A stretch of DNA of 64,000 nucleotides. It comes from an uncultured Sphingomonadales bacterium. Lineage in GTDB: Bacteria; Pseudomonadota; Alphaproteobacteria; Sphingomonadales; Sphingomonadaceae. Below are positions 7,171 to 15,507 of the stretch, in pieces (positions within the stretch are counted from its first letter, which is position 1; the number at the start of each line of letters is the position of its first letter). The stretch covers positions 1 through 64,000 of the forward strand of contig CAIJLZ010000014.1 of assembly GCA_903821605.1 (NCBI GenBank). The letters run 5' to 3'. A program made the position numbers and the translations under genes. Under the pieces are notes generated by a model. The model searched no databases. It saw only the letters and a program-made list of their open reading frames with translations, and was not told where the DNA came from.

Positions 7171-10100
7171 TCAGGCCACCAACTCCGCGCCTGTCACCAC
7201 TTCGCAGTTGGCCAATGGCCCAAGCCGCTCGGTGAGCCACGCTGCCGGGTCCGGGATCAAATTCAGGTTGAACATCGAGGTCCGGACCTTCTGACCGGAT
7301 CCCTCAGGCCGGTAGGTCACCGCAGCCGAGGAGCGGGACATTTCGCTATTATAGAAGATCCTATAATAGCAATTTGTCCCGGTCCTCTGCCCGTCCTTCC
7401 GCGCCGCCTCGTAGTTTGGCCACAGGTCGGGGAAGCACTTCGCCCGGTCCGCGGCGTTGTCGAGAACTGCCCCGCGCACCGCCATCATGTCGGTGCGGTT
7501 GGGAACAAGGTCAGCCCAGTCGATCACCTCGTCTGCGGTGATGGGCAGGACGATATCCGTCAGCAGATCGACCTGAAGAGGGCTCTCGGCGGTGCGGTTG
7601 ACACCCCGGCCCCGTCCCAGCGCCTGAACCAGTTCAGCCTCACAGATATTCCAACGGATGGCCTCTGCAATCGGGTCGGGATGATGTTCCCCCATGACCA
7701 TGCGCGATCGACCATTAGGACGACGGATCACACGCTCGGTCAGCGGGTACCACCAGCTTTGGTTGTCATTATCCTCTTTGGGCGGCCGACCGGTGAGCGC
7801 AATTTGCAGCTTGGCGATCACGGCAGGTGCGGGAAGCGTGCGGCCCATGATGACCATGCCGGCGACAACGCCCCACCGATCGAGACCGCTCAGCGCGTTG
7901 AAGTGGGCGGTTTCCAGATTGGCCGGGAGTTCCCCCTCGGCGAGCGCCGCCATTGCCCGCATCTGTCCAATTGCGAGAACCGGCGCAGCGCCGCCACCAA
8001 TCTGTCTCGACCGGGCGGCAAGGTATGTCCGCAGGGCACGCAGGTTGTTGGCTGCAGTCGTGTGGTCCCGTTCTTTCGCCTGTGGCCCCGGCACCAGTGC
8101 CTTGCTGCTCACCGGGGCGCCCAGTACTTGGCGGATCCGCACATGCGGTGCTTTCGCGGCCACAGCGGGGGCGACGGCCATACCGGGCAGAAAGGGCGTA
8201 ACCAGTTCCTGCCGCATGGTCGCATCAATGTGCAGGACCGGGACCTTCTCGACCCACCCAGTCCGGATCGATGACCGCCACAGGAGGTCCAGCGACCTGA
8301 CCGTTCCATTGGGCGTATGCATCCTGCCCACCTGTACACCCCAGGCATCATGACCTGCCTCCAGCGCCTGGGCGAGGATTGACCACATCGCCGCGGCACG
8401 GCCCGGCGGAGCCCAGGCATGGCTGCGCCGCGGCATTACCGCGCTCAATCGCTTGGCGCGTTCCTCGGTGGACATGCCCGGCAGGATTTCCGGATCCCGG
8501 AGCCTGCCACGTTCGAGCTTTGCGGCATCCCGACAGATGGCAGAGGTCAACATTGCGGCCCGCAGGTCAGCCAGGCGCAGAGGACCTTGCCGGGTCCGCT
8601 CCAGCACCTTCCAAAGCTTCAGCCGGTGCTCGATCAGGAACTGGGTCTCGGGATAGTCATAGGCGTTCTTGTGGTCGTAGCAGCGCAGGTCCGCGTCATA
8701 GGGATCGAGGCTATCGACGGTAATCTGGACCGGATTATCGGCACCGCGAAGGCCGGACTGCCAGAACCCCTCGTCAATCACCAATAGTGCCGGCCGGCCG
8801 ATGGCCTTGGGCATGGCGTGGAACAGACTGTCATGCGCGCAGATGATCACCTGCACGGATTTGGCGAGCTGCTTCTGTCGCTGGTAGCCGCAAACTTCGT
8901 AATGCGGGCAATGGAAGATCTTGCTGTCGCGCTTCACCCCGCACACGGCCTGCTCGACCGATAGCTCGGCCGCCAGGGCATCGGCCTGCGCGTCGGGATC
9001 GCGGCACATGCGCTGGTCCGGATTGTCAGGTGCAGGATCGGGCGCGGTGCGTCCCTTCCATAGGACCGCAGCTATGCCCTCGGCAGCAAAGGCCGCAACC
9101 TGTTCTTCGCCCAGATCATGGCGCGGCACGGCAAAGACCACTTTGCCGCCGCTCAGCCTTTTGGCCGCCAAGGCCGTTATGATCTGCTCGCGCACCTGGC
9201 TGGTTTTGCCCAGCCCGACATCGACCGGCAGTCCCAGCATCGGTACCGGTGTGGTTTCGGCGCTCTCGGCATCATCCGGTTCTGCCAGAAGGTGATCGTG
9301 ATATGCGCTTGCGGCAGCCATGAACTCAGCTACCTGTCTGGCAAGTTCGGCGCGCGCCTCTGCGACATCATGACGGGGTTCGGGATAGGTCGGCTCACTG
9401 GCCGCCACCCACCGAGCCGAGGCAATACAGTCCCGCAGGGCTTGCTGACCCATCGCCTGCACGAGGTCATTCGCGTCGCCTGCGATCGGTGGAATGGCCA
9501 GCCGTGCATCAATGTCGCGCGCGGCCTGGGTCGCGGCCGTCACGCCCGGGTTGTCTGTGCGATCCGGCTTGTCGTCGTTGTCGGCGATGATTGTAAAGTC
9601 AGTCGTCGGATAACGCTGGCGTAGGACCCGGGCGACCCGCTGAAGGTTGCCAGCATCGAACGCGACAATCACCGGGTCACCTGTGACCTCATGGATGCTC
9701 GCCCCGGTTGCCCAACCTTCGCAGATCAGCAGATGGGGCGTGTCGGCAGCCCATTCGCCAATAACCGCAAAATGGTCGGCTTTGGCACCGCCGGTCAGAA
9801 ACCGCTTGTTGCCTTGCCGATCGATGCGCTGGAGCGTGTGGATGGCGCCGTTGATGTCGTGCAGGCCGATCACCAATCGCCCGGCCGTATCGATCAGGAT
9901 GCCGTGGGGCTGGATGCCCTTGGTGACCAGATAGGGATGGCCAGCTGGTGCCGGACTGGCCTCAGCAAGGACCTGCTGTGCCTCAACTCGGGCTTTCGCT
10001 GCCAGTTGTTCGCGGGAGGGTTCGGGAGCCTTGAGACGTGGTCTGGGAACCGCTTTGGGTGTCCCTGAGCCCGTTGGCCTGACACCGGTGCGTTCGGCGA

Positions 10101-10350
10101 CCCAGTCGCGGGCACGTTCCTGATCGCAGCCCAGTTCATGCGCAACGAGGGCGACAAATCCGCCGCCGTGTCCTGCCTCATGATCGAACCATTGTCCGGC
10201 CTTGGCACCGTCCACGCGGACCGACAGGCTGCCCTTACGTCGGTAGCGCCACTCTGTGCCCGTTTTGGCTGCTGGCTTGCCCAGAAGCTCGTGGAGAAGC
10301 TGTGGCAGCCGGTCGATCAATGCGGATTGGAATTGCGACGCGCCGCTCAT
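7171..10350 (-). CDS. Toprim-helicase fusion (primase-helicase-like island protein)
   Basis: This 1059-residue protein begins with a CHC2-like region lacking zinc ligands (YRRKGSLSVRVDGAKAGQWF then DHEAGHGGGFVALV, about residues 36-70). A Toprim domain follows at about 204-290 (LLICEGWATG; IIADNDD). The helicase part has a Walker A motif DVGLGKT near 377-383 and a Walker B-like LLVIDEGF near 522-528. Between them lie four cysteines (about 449, 470, 481, 487) followed by VIICAHDSLF, the same layout as the Fe-S insert of XPD/DinG helicases. Function is probably element replication or priming. It faces away from the recombinase operon, and a palindrome lies about 170 bp upstream. Confidence 0.82.
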   Translation of the reverse strand: MSGASQFQSALIDRLPQLLHELLGKPAAKTGTEWRYRRKGSLSVRVDGAKAGQWFDHEAGHGGGFVALVAHELGCDQERARDWVAERTGVRPTGSGTPKAVPRPRLKAPEPSREQLAAKARVEAQQVLAEASPAPAGHPYLVTKGIQPHGILIDTAGRLVIGLHDINGAIHTLQRIDRQGNKRFLTGGAKADHFAVIGEWAADTPHLLICEGWATGASIHEVTGDPVIVAFDAGNLQRVARVLRQRYPTTDFTIIADNDDKPDRTDNPGVTAATQAARDIDARLAIPPIAGDANDLVQAMGQQALRDCIASARWVAASEPTYPEPRHDVAEARAELARQVAEFMAAASAYHDHLLAEPDDAESAETTPVPMLGLPVDVGLGKTSQVREQIITALAAKRLSGGKVVFAVPRHDLGEEQVAAFAAEGIAAVLWKGRTAPDPAPDNPDQRMCRDPDAQADALAAELSVEQAVCGVKRDSKIFHCPHYEVCGYQRQKQLAKSVQVIICAHDSLFHAMPKAIGRPALLVIDEGFWQSGLRGADNPVQITVDSLDPYDADLRCYDHKNAYDYPETQFLIEHRLKLWKVLERTRQGPLRLADLRAAMLTSAICRDAAKLERGRLRDPEILPGMSTEERAKRLSAVMPRRSHAWAPPGRAAAMWSILAQALEAGHDAWGVQVGRMHTPNGTVRSLDLLWRSSIRTGWVEKVPVLHIDATMRQELVTPFLPGMAVAPAVAAKAPHVRIRQVLGAPVSSKALVPGPQAKERDHTTAANNLRALRTYLAARSRQIGGGAAPVLAIGQMRAMAALAEGELPANLETAHFNALSGLDRWGVVAGMVIMGRTLPAPAVIAKLQIALTGRPPKEDNDNQSWWYPLTERVIRRPNGRSRMVMGEHHPDPIAEAIRWNICEAELVQALGRGRGVNRTAESPLQVDLLTDIVLPITADEVIDWADLVPNRTDMMAVRGAVLDNAADRAKCFPDLWPNYEAARKDGQRTGTNCYYRIFYNSEMSRSSAAVTYRPEGSGQKVRTSMFNLNLIPDPAAWLTERLGPLANCEVVTGAELVA

Positions 10351-10522
10351 GCGAGCGCCCGCCTTCCACCCGGACGGGCGGTGAAAATTGGATCAGGAGA
10401 TTGTGCGCAAGCCACGCGTGTCGTGCCCTCGAAAGTTCAGAGGGCACGACAAAAGTCATCATTTTTGGGGCGCCGAAACGTTCCAAGCGGTCGCCGGTCA
10501 GAACCAGTTTCGGAGGTTCACA

Positions 10523-10541
10523 GGGTTGAACCGTTCAACCC
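10523..10541. promoter_or_regulatory. Palindromic operator candidate, copy 1
   Basis: GGGTTGAAC-C-GTTCAACCC is a perfect 9+1+9 palindrome. It shares at least 21 consecutive bases with a second site at 11388, and both lie upstream of minus-strand genes of the island module. A dimeric repressor site is the simplest reading. Confidence 0.65.
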
Positions 10542-10561
10542 TTCGGTGCGCAGATGCGATA

Positions 10562-10617
10562 TATCGATCACGAATTCGCCGTTTCATGATCGATAAGTCC
10601 GCCGGTTATCGATCACG
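10562..10617. repeat. Three TATCGATCA repeats (two direct, one inverted)
   Basis: TATCGATCACG occurs at 10562-10572 and 10607-10617, and its 9-bp core is inverted at 10587-10595. The spacing centre to centre is about 24 and 21 bp, near two helical turns. They could be iterons or regulator sites. Confidence 0.5.
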
Positions 10618-10618
10618 G

Positions 10619-11308
10619 CTACCAGCTACGCTTGCTGCCACCACGCTGCGAAGACGGCATGCGGATGATGGTCGCCATGGCCTTGGCGAGATTGGCCGAC
10701 AGCGGTTCGCCCTCGATGTGCTGATCCATGAACCAGTCGACCAACGCCTCTTTCTTCGACTGGTCCATATCGGTGATCCGATTCTCCGAGATCGCCAGTT
10801 TGATCAGTTCAAGATAGGGCGTGGTGTATTCGGTAGGCTCGATTGGCCTCTGCGGCGGCAACGTCCAGATCGCCTCGACCATGAACCGGGGCACCTGGAT
10901 GTCGATATATTCGCCATCCTGAAGTTCCAGCCGCTCGGGCAGGCTGCCGTCGTCCATATGCAGCACCCCGCTGATCCAGTGCTCTGGCGGGATCCAGACC
11001 AACTGGCTTGAGTGGAAGATCCACTCCCGCGCATCATGGTCCGGGAATGTGGGGTTGCGATGCTGTGAAAGGCGTCCTTGTGCGTGAACACTGCCTTGCC
11101 GCAACGCCTGCCAGAGCTGACGCTGCCCATCGAGATTGATGGTCTGCCACCGTGATGTTCCGGGTGCCGTTGGCGACAGGATCTTGCCGATATCGAGCTC
11201 AACCTTTTCACCCGTTGTCGCCTCGTACCGCACACGACAAATCCGGCAGATATGCTTGTAGGCTTGATTGAGGGACCAGGCGCTGTGGTTGAGTTTATCG
11301 ATAGGCAT
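10619..11308 (-). CDS. Uncharacterised island protein
   Basis: This 229-residue protein is not recognised. The ATG at 11308 (MPIDKLNHSAWSLNQ) is preferred over the TTG used by the track at 11356. An early C-x2-C pair (HICRICRVRY, near residues 21-24) could bind metal. The middle has DAREWIFHSSQLVWIPPEHW and a basic tail ends SQRGGSKRSW. There are no membrane segments and no signal peptide. It is transcribed toward the primase gene from a region carrying the second palindrome, so it is probably co-regulated with the primase. Confidence 0.65.
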   Translation of the reverse strand: MPIDKLNHSAWSLNQAYKHICRICRVRYEATTGEKVELDIGKILSPTAPGTSRWQTINLDGQRQLWQALRQGSVHAQGRLSQHRNPTFPDHDAREWIFHSSQLVWIPPEHWISGVLHMDDGSLPERLELQDGEYIDIQVPRFMVEAIWTLPPQRPIEPTEYTTPYLELIKLAISENRITDMDQSKKEALVDWFMDQHIEGEPLSANLAKAMATIIRMPSSQRGGSKRSW

Positions 11309-11387
11309 TTGCGTTCCGAATCGTGAGTGGGCGAGACTGGAACATAAATAGAACAATAATGCCCTGCAAGACCGCTACGGCGCAAAA

Positions 11388-11404
11388 GGTTGAACCGTTC
11401 AACC
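11388..11404. promoter_or_regulatory. Palindromic operator candidate, copy 2
   Basis: GGTTGAAC-C-GTTCAACC is a 17-bp perfect palindrome, identical to the core of the site at 10523 and sharing its downstream flank CCTTC. It lies 80-96 bp upstream of the unknown gene (minus strand) and 82-98 bp upstream of the recombinase operon (plus strand), so it could control both divergent units. Confidence 0.65.
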
Positions 11405-11485
11405 CTTCTGGGGGTAAGGCTGTGAACTACAGGAGAACCCCTTCGAACGTAGCGGTGAATGGCCTGATTCGGCGATCCTGCGGGC

Positions 11486-11740
11486 ATGATCAACGCCGAC
11501 ATTTCCATCACCGACGCCATGCCTCGGACCGGGGCGATGAAGCGTCCGAACGCGCTCCATCCCAGCCATATGAAGCCCGCCGAGCGGCGTGCCGAACTTT
11601 GCGCAATTCTGGGCTTGGGGATTGTCCGCCTGCACCTGCGCCGGGCGGGTCAACTATCTGAGGGAAGTGGAGACTTTCCGCTACACTTCGCTGCCGAACA
11701 GAGCGGTAGTGCAGTTCCAACTCGAAGGAGTGCTGCATGA
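11486..11740 (+). CDS. Small conserved protein at the head of the recombinase operon
   Basis: This 84-residue protein has the core MKPAERRAELCAILGLGIVR, followed by a low-complexity C-terminal half rich in Ser, Gly and His. I recall similar RRAELC..LA.GLVRL proteins upstream of DUF2924 genes in sphingomonad and rhizobial islands, but no function is known. Its TGA overlaps the DUF2924 start as ATGA at 11737-11740, which supports it as a real coupled gene. An internal start (MKPAERR, at 11570) is also possible. Confidence 0.7.
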   Translation: MINADISITDAMPRTGAMKRPNALHPSHMKPAERRAELCAILGLGIVRLHLRRAGQLSEGSGDFPLHFAAEQSGSAVPTRRSAA

Positions 11741-12189
11741 CCATAACCAACCCGATCCCGGCGCGCCTGGCTGCGCTGAAGACCATGTCAGGCACCGAAC
11801 TGAAGAAGCAGTGGCGCGCTCTGTTCGATACCGAGCCGCCGCTGTTCAACCGGCGCTACATCGAGACCAGGCTGGGCTACCGCATACAGGAACTGACCCA
11901 TGGCGGCCTCAAGCCCGAGACCGTGCGACGTCTGCAGGAACTGGGGGAACAACTGGACGGCGGGAACATCACCACCCGCCGCATCCGCACGGACCTCAAA
12001 CCCATCATCGGCACCCGGCTGATCCGTGAATGGCAGGGCACCGAGCACTGCGTGACGGTCACCCGCGACGGCTTTGAATGGCAGGGCCGGCCCTACAAAT
12101 CCCTATCCGCCATCGCCCGTACCATCACCGGCACGCGCTGGAACGGCTGGGTCTTTTTCGGTCTCAAGCACCACAGGAGGGCGGCATGA
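11737..12189 (+). CDS. DUF2924 domain protein
   Basis: This 150-residue protein has the DUF2924 pattern: LKKQWRALFDTEPPLFNRRY near residues 22-41, then RLGYRIQELTHGGL and a C-terminal strand-rich part (VTRDGFEWQGRPYKSLSAIA then ITGTRWNGWVFFGL). DUF2924 genes commonly sit directly before serine recombinases in alphaproteobacterial islands; their role is unknown, and a DNA-binding accessory factor is a guess. It is preceded by GAAGGAG and overlaps both neighbours by ATGA, so translation is coupled through the operon. Confidence 0.88.
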   Translation: MTITNPIPARLAALKTMSGTELKKQWRALFDTEPPLFNRRYIETRLGYRIQELTHGGLKPETVRRLQELGEQLDGGNITTRRIRTDLKPIIGTRLIREWQGTEHCVTVTRDGFEWQGRPYKSLSAIARTITGTRWNGWVFFGLKHHRRAA

Positions 12190-13481
12190 ACACGCCGGTC
12201 ACGCGCAAGCTGCGCTGCGCGGTCTATACGCGCAAATCATCGGAAGAAGGTCTGGAACAGGAGTTTAACAGCCTCCATGCCCAGCGGGAAGCCTGCGAGG
12301 CCTATATCGCCAGCCATCGCGGAGAAGGCTGGGTGCTGGTCCGCGATCAGTATGACGACGGCGGTATTTCCGGTGGCACGTTGGAACGCCCTGCGCTGCA
12401 ACGCCTGCTGGCGGACATCGAAGACGGATTGGTTGATGTCGTGGTGGTCTACAAGATCGACCGCCTGTCGCGCTCGCTCATGGACTTCGCCAAGCTGGTC
12501 GAGGTGTTCGATCGCAATGAGGTGACGTTCGTCTCCGTCACACAGTCGTTCAACACCACCAACAGCATGGGCCGCCTGACCTTGAACGTGCTGCTGTCAT
12601 TTGCCCAGTTCGAGCGCGAGGTGACCGGCGAACGCATTCGTGACAAGATTGCGGCCTCCCGCGCCAAGGGGATGTGGATGGGTGGCTGCCCGCCGCTGGG
12701 ATATGACGTGCAGGCCCGCAAACTGGTGGTGAACGACACCGAAGCTGCCCACGTCCGTTACATCTTCGACCAGTTCGCGCAGTGCGGTTCGGCGACAGTC
12801 ATGCTGCGGGACCTGCGTGACCGCGGGATCACCACCAAGCAGGGTGGGATCATTACCAAAGGGTTCCTGCACCGGCTGATGAGGAACCGGGTCTATCTGG
12901 GGGAAGCCGTCCACAAGGGCACCAGTTATCCCGGCGAGCACCAAGGGATCGTCTCCCAGGACGCCTGGGACAAGGTCCACGCCATCTTGATAGAAAGCCC
13001 CCGCAAGCGGGCGGCGCACACGCGCTGCAACACGCCTGCATTGCTCAAAGGCCTGCTCTGGGGACCGGACGGCGCAGCGTTCTCGCCGACCCACACCCGC
13101 AAGGGCGGCAAGCTTTACCGATACTATGTCAGCCAGTCCGTGCTGCGCCATGGCGCCGGTGCCTGTCCGGTCAGCAGGGTACCAGCCGCCGAGATCGAGA
13201 GCGCCATCATCGAGCAGTTGCGCGCCATCTTCCGTCAGCCAGAAATCATGGCTGGTTCGGCAAAGGCAGCCAAAGGCTATCTGCCTGTCATCACCGAAGA
13301 CGAAGCACGGGAAGCCCTGACCACGCTGGAGCCGATGTGGGACGAACTGTTCCCGGCCGAGCAGGCCCGCATCATGCAGTTGCTGGTCGAGCGGGTCGAC
13401 ATCGGCACCGACGGCTTTGACGTTCAGCTGCGGCTCGACGGCATGGCTACATTTGCACGCGAGATGAGGGAGGCAGCATGA
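12186..13481 (+). CDS. Large serine recombinase (resolvase/invertase family)
   Basis: This 431-residue large serine recombinase has an N-terminal catalytic domain with the nucleophile in CAVYTRKSSEEG (Ser18) and the conserved YKIDRLSRSLMDFAKLVEVF block. A recombinase domain follows from about residue 160 (GCPPLGYDV; HRLMRNRVYLGEAVHKG), then a long C-terminal region without an obvious CxxC zinc ribbon. It probably integrates and excises the element. The ATG at 12186 overlaps the DUF2924 stop; the longer track start at 12078 would run through DUF2924. Most tRNA-targeted islands use tyrosine integrases, so its link to the tRNA-Ser repeats is unproven. Confidence 0.92.
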   Translation: MNTPVTRKLRCAVYTRKSSEEGLEQEFNSLHAQREACEAYIASHRGEGWVLVRDQYDDGGISGGTLERPALQRLLADIEDGLVDVVVVYKIDRLSRSLMDFAKLVEVFDRNEVTFVSVTQSFNTTNSMGRLTLNVLLSFAQFEREVTGERIRDKIAASRAKGMWMGGCPPLGYDVQARKLVVNDTEAAHVRYIFDQFAQCGSATVMLRDLRDRGITTKQGGIITKGFLHRLMRNRVYLGEAVHKGTSYPGEHQGIVSQDAWDKVHAILIESPRKRAAHTRCNTPALLKGLLWGPDGAAFSPTHTRKGGKLYRYYVSQSVLRHGAGACPVSRVPAAEIESAIIEQLRAIFRQPEIMAGSAKAAKGYLPVITEDEAREALTTLEPMWDELFPAEQARIMQLLVERVDIGTDGFDVQLRLDGMATFAREMREAA

Positions 13482-13855
13482 CCGAGATCGTAACCGTCCA
13501 TGTCCCCTTCCACATTCGCAAGCGCGGCGGGCGCAAGGAGATGATCCTGCCCGACGCTGCGCTGGTCCAGCACCGCCATGTCGACAACACCCTGATCAAG
13601 GGGTTGGCGCGGGCATTCCGGTGGAAGCGGATGCTTGATGCCGGGGCTTGTCCTACCCTTGGCGATCTGGCCGCGAGCGAGAAGATCTCGCCCTCTTATC
13701 TGACCCGTGTCCTGCGGCTGACCTTGCTGGCGCCGGACATCATCGATGCGATCCTCGATGGCCAACTGGGGCCTGACACCACGCTGGCGACGCTGATGGA
13801 GCCGTTCCCGGTCGATTGGGATGCGCAACGCCAGCATTTTGCGATGTGCGCTTAA
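13478..13855 (+). CDS. Small HTH protein (ParB/KorB-like motif) coupled to the recombinase
   Basis: This 125-residue protein has an N-terminal VTVHVPFHIRKRGGRKEMIL segment and a central helix-turn-helix (LGDLAASEKISPSYLTRVLR then LTLLAPDIIDAIL, about residues 67-99). That spacing resembles the ParB/KorB family HTH. It could regulate the operon or act as a recombination directionality factor. Its ATG overlaps the recombinase TGA, and its own stop overlaps by 4 bp the stop of the convergent SEC-C gene, so nothing is wasted at this junction. Confidence 0.75.
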   Translation: MTEIVTVHVPFHIRKRGGRKEMILPDAALVQHRHVDNTLIKGLARAFRWKRMLDAGACPTLGDLAASEKISPSYLTRVLRLTLLAPDIIDAILDGQLGPDTTLATLMEPFPVDWDAQRQHFAMCA

Positions 13856-15507
13856 CCTGCAGTTGTGCCATCGTCAGCGGCGCCATCAGACGGCGGTCTA
13901 AAGGCCGCCTGAGCTAACGCAGACTTGGTCCACTCACGGCAAACCCGAATACGAAGGGCCTCTGTCGAAAGCTTTGAATAAGCTGCCGACTCCAGGTGGT
14001 TGGAAATGAACTCAAGCAGTTTCTCCCTTGGCGTGTTCGCGTATACCTTAAGGAAGAAGTCGTAGAACCCGAGTGGGTCTTTCTCTGATATGAGTTCATG
14101 TTGATCAGGGTTTCCGAAAACTGCATCCCCGAGCACCGCTGCCGCCTTCTGCTCTTTCTCCGTGAGGGGAAGTTGAACAATCCGTTGTTTGCCGGTTGCC
14201 TCTTCCATAAGCCTGATTGTCGCGTTTGGTCCGTTCGAGAGGACGTCGATCACCAGCCCCTTTACAAACTGTTGGTCAGACGTCGTGACCTCAAGACGCT
14301 GCCCCACACGCAACCGGACAATTGGCTCGTGATCCGGGCTGATGAGATCGTCAGGCTGGCCATCAAACCGGTGCGGGATCATCTGCACCTTGCGAATACA
14401 GTCGAAAATCCACAAAACATCGCGATCGCGGTCCCGCTCGTCCATAGCTAGCTCGATCTCGACCTGCTCGCCATTGACGTGCATCGGGATGTGGAAGCCC
14501 TCGAGCATGTATAAGCAGGAGGCGTCACCGCCAGCCAGGAATCCGTGGCTTGTGATGAACACGTAGGCAGGCCCCGGGCGTTCGCCGTCAATGAGAATGC
14601 GCTCCTCGGCTTCCCGCAGGGCGGTTCTCAAGAGCAACTGCAATGCCTCAGTCTGCTGCATTTCCTCGACGTTTGGGATCGAAAGCTCGAACCAGAATAC
14701 CGGGTTAGTCAGCCGCTTGCTTGAGGCGTCGCGGAGCTTTCGCTCCAACCAGATCGTCAATTCTCGGCGAAAGTCAGGGTTTGCAATGTCGACTTGGCTG
14801 CTCCAGCCGTTCTTCCGCTTGGCTTCGACATCGTAGGTCCTTCCAGACCTGATCGACGTCGCCCGAAACTCGCCCTCGGGGCCCGCCCCCTTTTGCGTCT
14901 CGCCCATCTCAAGCTTGGCGCCTGCCAGAGCGAAGGTAGCGAAAGCAATAGTCTCGACCACCGCCGACAGGAATTCATTCGGCTGCCTTAGCCTTCGGAT
15001 TAAGGTCGGCGGGATCTGGTCATGATGTGCAATTAGATAGAGGGCGTAAGCAAACCGGAAAACCGCGATCGCGACTCCTTCACCGCACGCAACGAGCATG
15101 TCGCCCTCCGGCGCTTTGTATTTTTGGGCCGCGTGATTCATTTGGCGTAGCCACTTGAACAGCGGATGCGTGTCGCCCTGAGCTCCCATCTTGGTCCCCC
15201 AGCCACGCCCAAGCACATCCTTCATGTGAAAGAGGAGGAAGTCAGTGAAGAAGCGCCAGTTCCGGTCATAGTAAATACGATTGCCGACAGCGACGATGCG
15301 ATGGTCCTTGAAGTCGGTGGAAATCATCGGTCGTCCGTGGCCTTCGGCGCGCGTGCGAAGCATCTCCCTTGCCTTCATGGCGCGCCATGAGGCCTCGACC
15401 TCAATCGCCATGCGCGGCGGCGCCTGCCTTGTGATAGCTCCGTGGCAACGCTTGTACTTGTTTCCATTGCCGCACGGGCAAGGTTGATTTCGGCCAATCT
15501 TCGCCAT
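13852..15507 (-). CDS. SEC-C motif protein, candidate PD-(D/E)XK nuclease (island cargo)
   Basis: This 551-residue protein opens with a SEC-C zinc motif (IGRNQPCPCGNGNKYKRCHG, residues 4-23). A helical region follows, then PEGEF at about 210-214 and, 13 residues later, TYDVEAKRKN. The E-x12-16-ExK pattern, with the second motif on a predicted strand, suggests a PD-(D/E)XK endonuclease-like site. The C-terminal half is unrecognised. It stands alone on the minus strand between the recombinase operon and the island end, a usual cargo position for defence genes. The ATG at 15507 is preferred to the TTG two codons earlier. The SEC-C call is firm; the nuclease call is inferred. Confidence 0.72.
   Translation of the reverse strand: MAKIGRNQPCPCGNGNKYKRCHGAITRQAPPRMAIEVEASWRAMKAREMLRTRAEGHGRPMISTDFKDHRIVAVGNRIYYDRNWRFFTDFLLFHMKDVLGRGWGTKMGAQGDTHPLFKWLRQMNHAAQKYKAPEGDMLVACGEGVAIAVFRFAYALYLIAHHDQIPPTLIRRLRQPNEFLSAVVETIAFATFALAGAKLEMGETQKGAGPEGEFRATSIRSGRTYDVEAKRKNGWSSQVDIANPDFRRELTIWLERKLRDASSKRLTNPVFWFELSIPNVEEMQQTEALQLLLRTALREAEERILIDGERPGPAYVFITSHGFLAGGDASCLYMLEGFHIPMHVNGEQVEIELAMDERDRDRDVLWIFDCIRKVQMIPHRFDGQPDDLISPDHEPIVRLRVGQRLEVTTSDQQFVKGLVIDVLSNGPNATIRLMEEATGKQRIVQLPLTEKEQKAAAVLGDAVFGNPDQHELISEKDPLGFYDFFLKVYANTPREKLLEFISNHLESAAYSKLSTEALRIRVCREWTKSALAQAAFRPPSDGAADDGTTAG

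Larger units (their letters stand above)
10351..10618. other. Regulatory or origin-like intergenic region upstream of the primase gene
   Basis: This 268-bp gap is unusually structured. It holds a hairpin with 11-bp perfect arms (GTCGTGCCCTC / GAGGGCACGAC) near 10419-10449 followed on the plus strand by an ATTTTT stretch, a 19-bp palindrome at 10523-10541, and three copies of TATCGATCA (10562, inverted at 10587, 10607). No convincing ORF fills it. Such clustering upstream of a replication gene suits an operator or a replication origin; I cannot tell which. Confidence 0.55.

Noticed and set aside
7093-8274. 393-residue plus-strand ORF opposite the primase gene
   Set aside because: It is a mirror frame of the Toprim-helicase gene, with no motifs.
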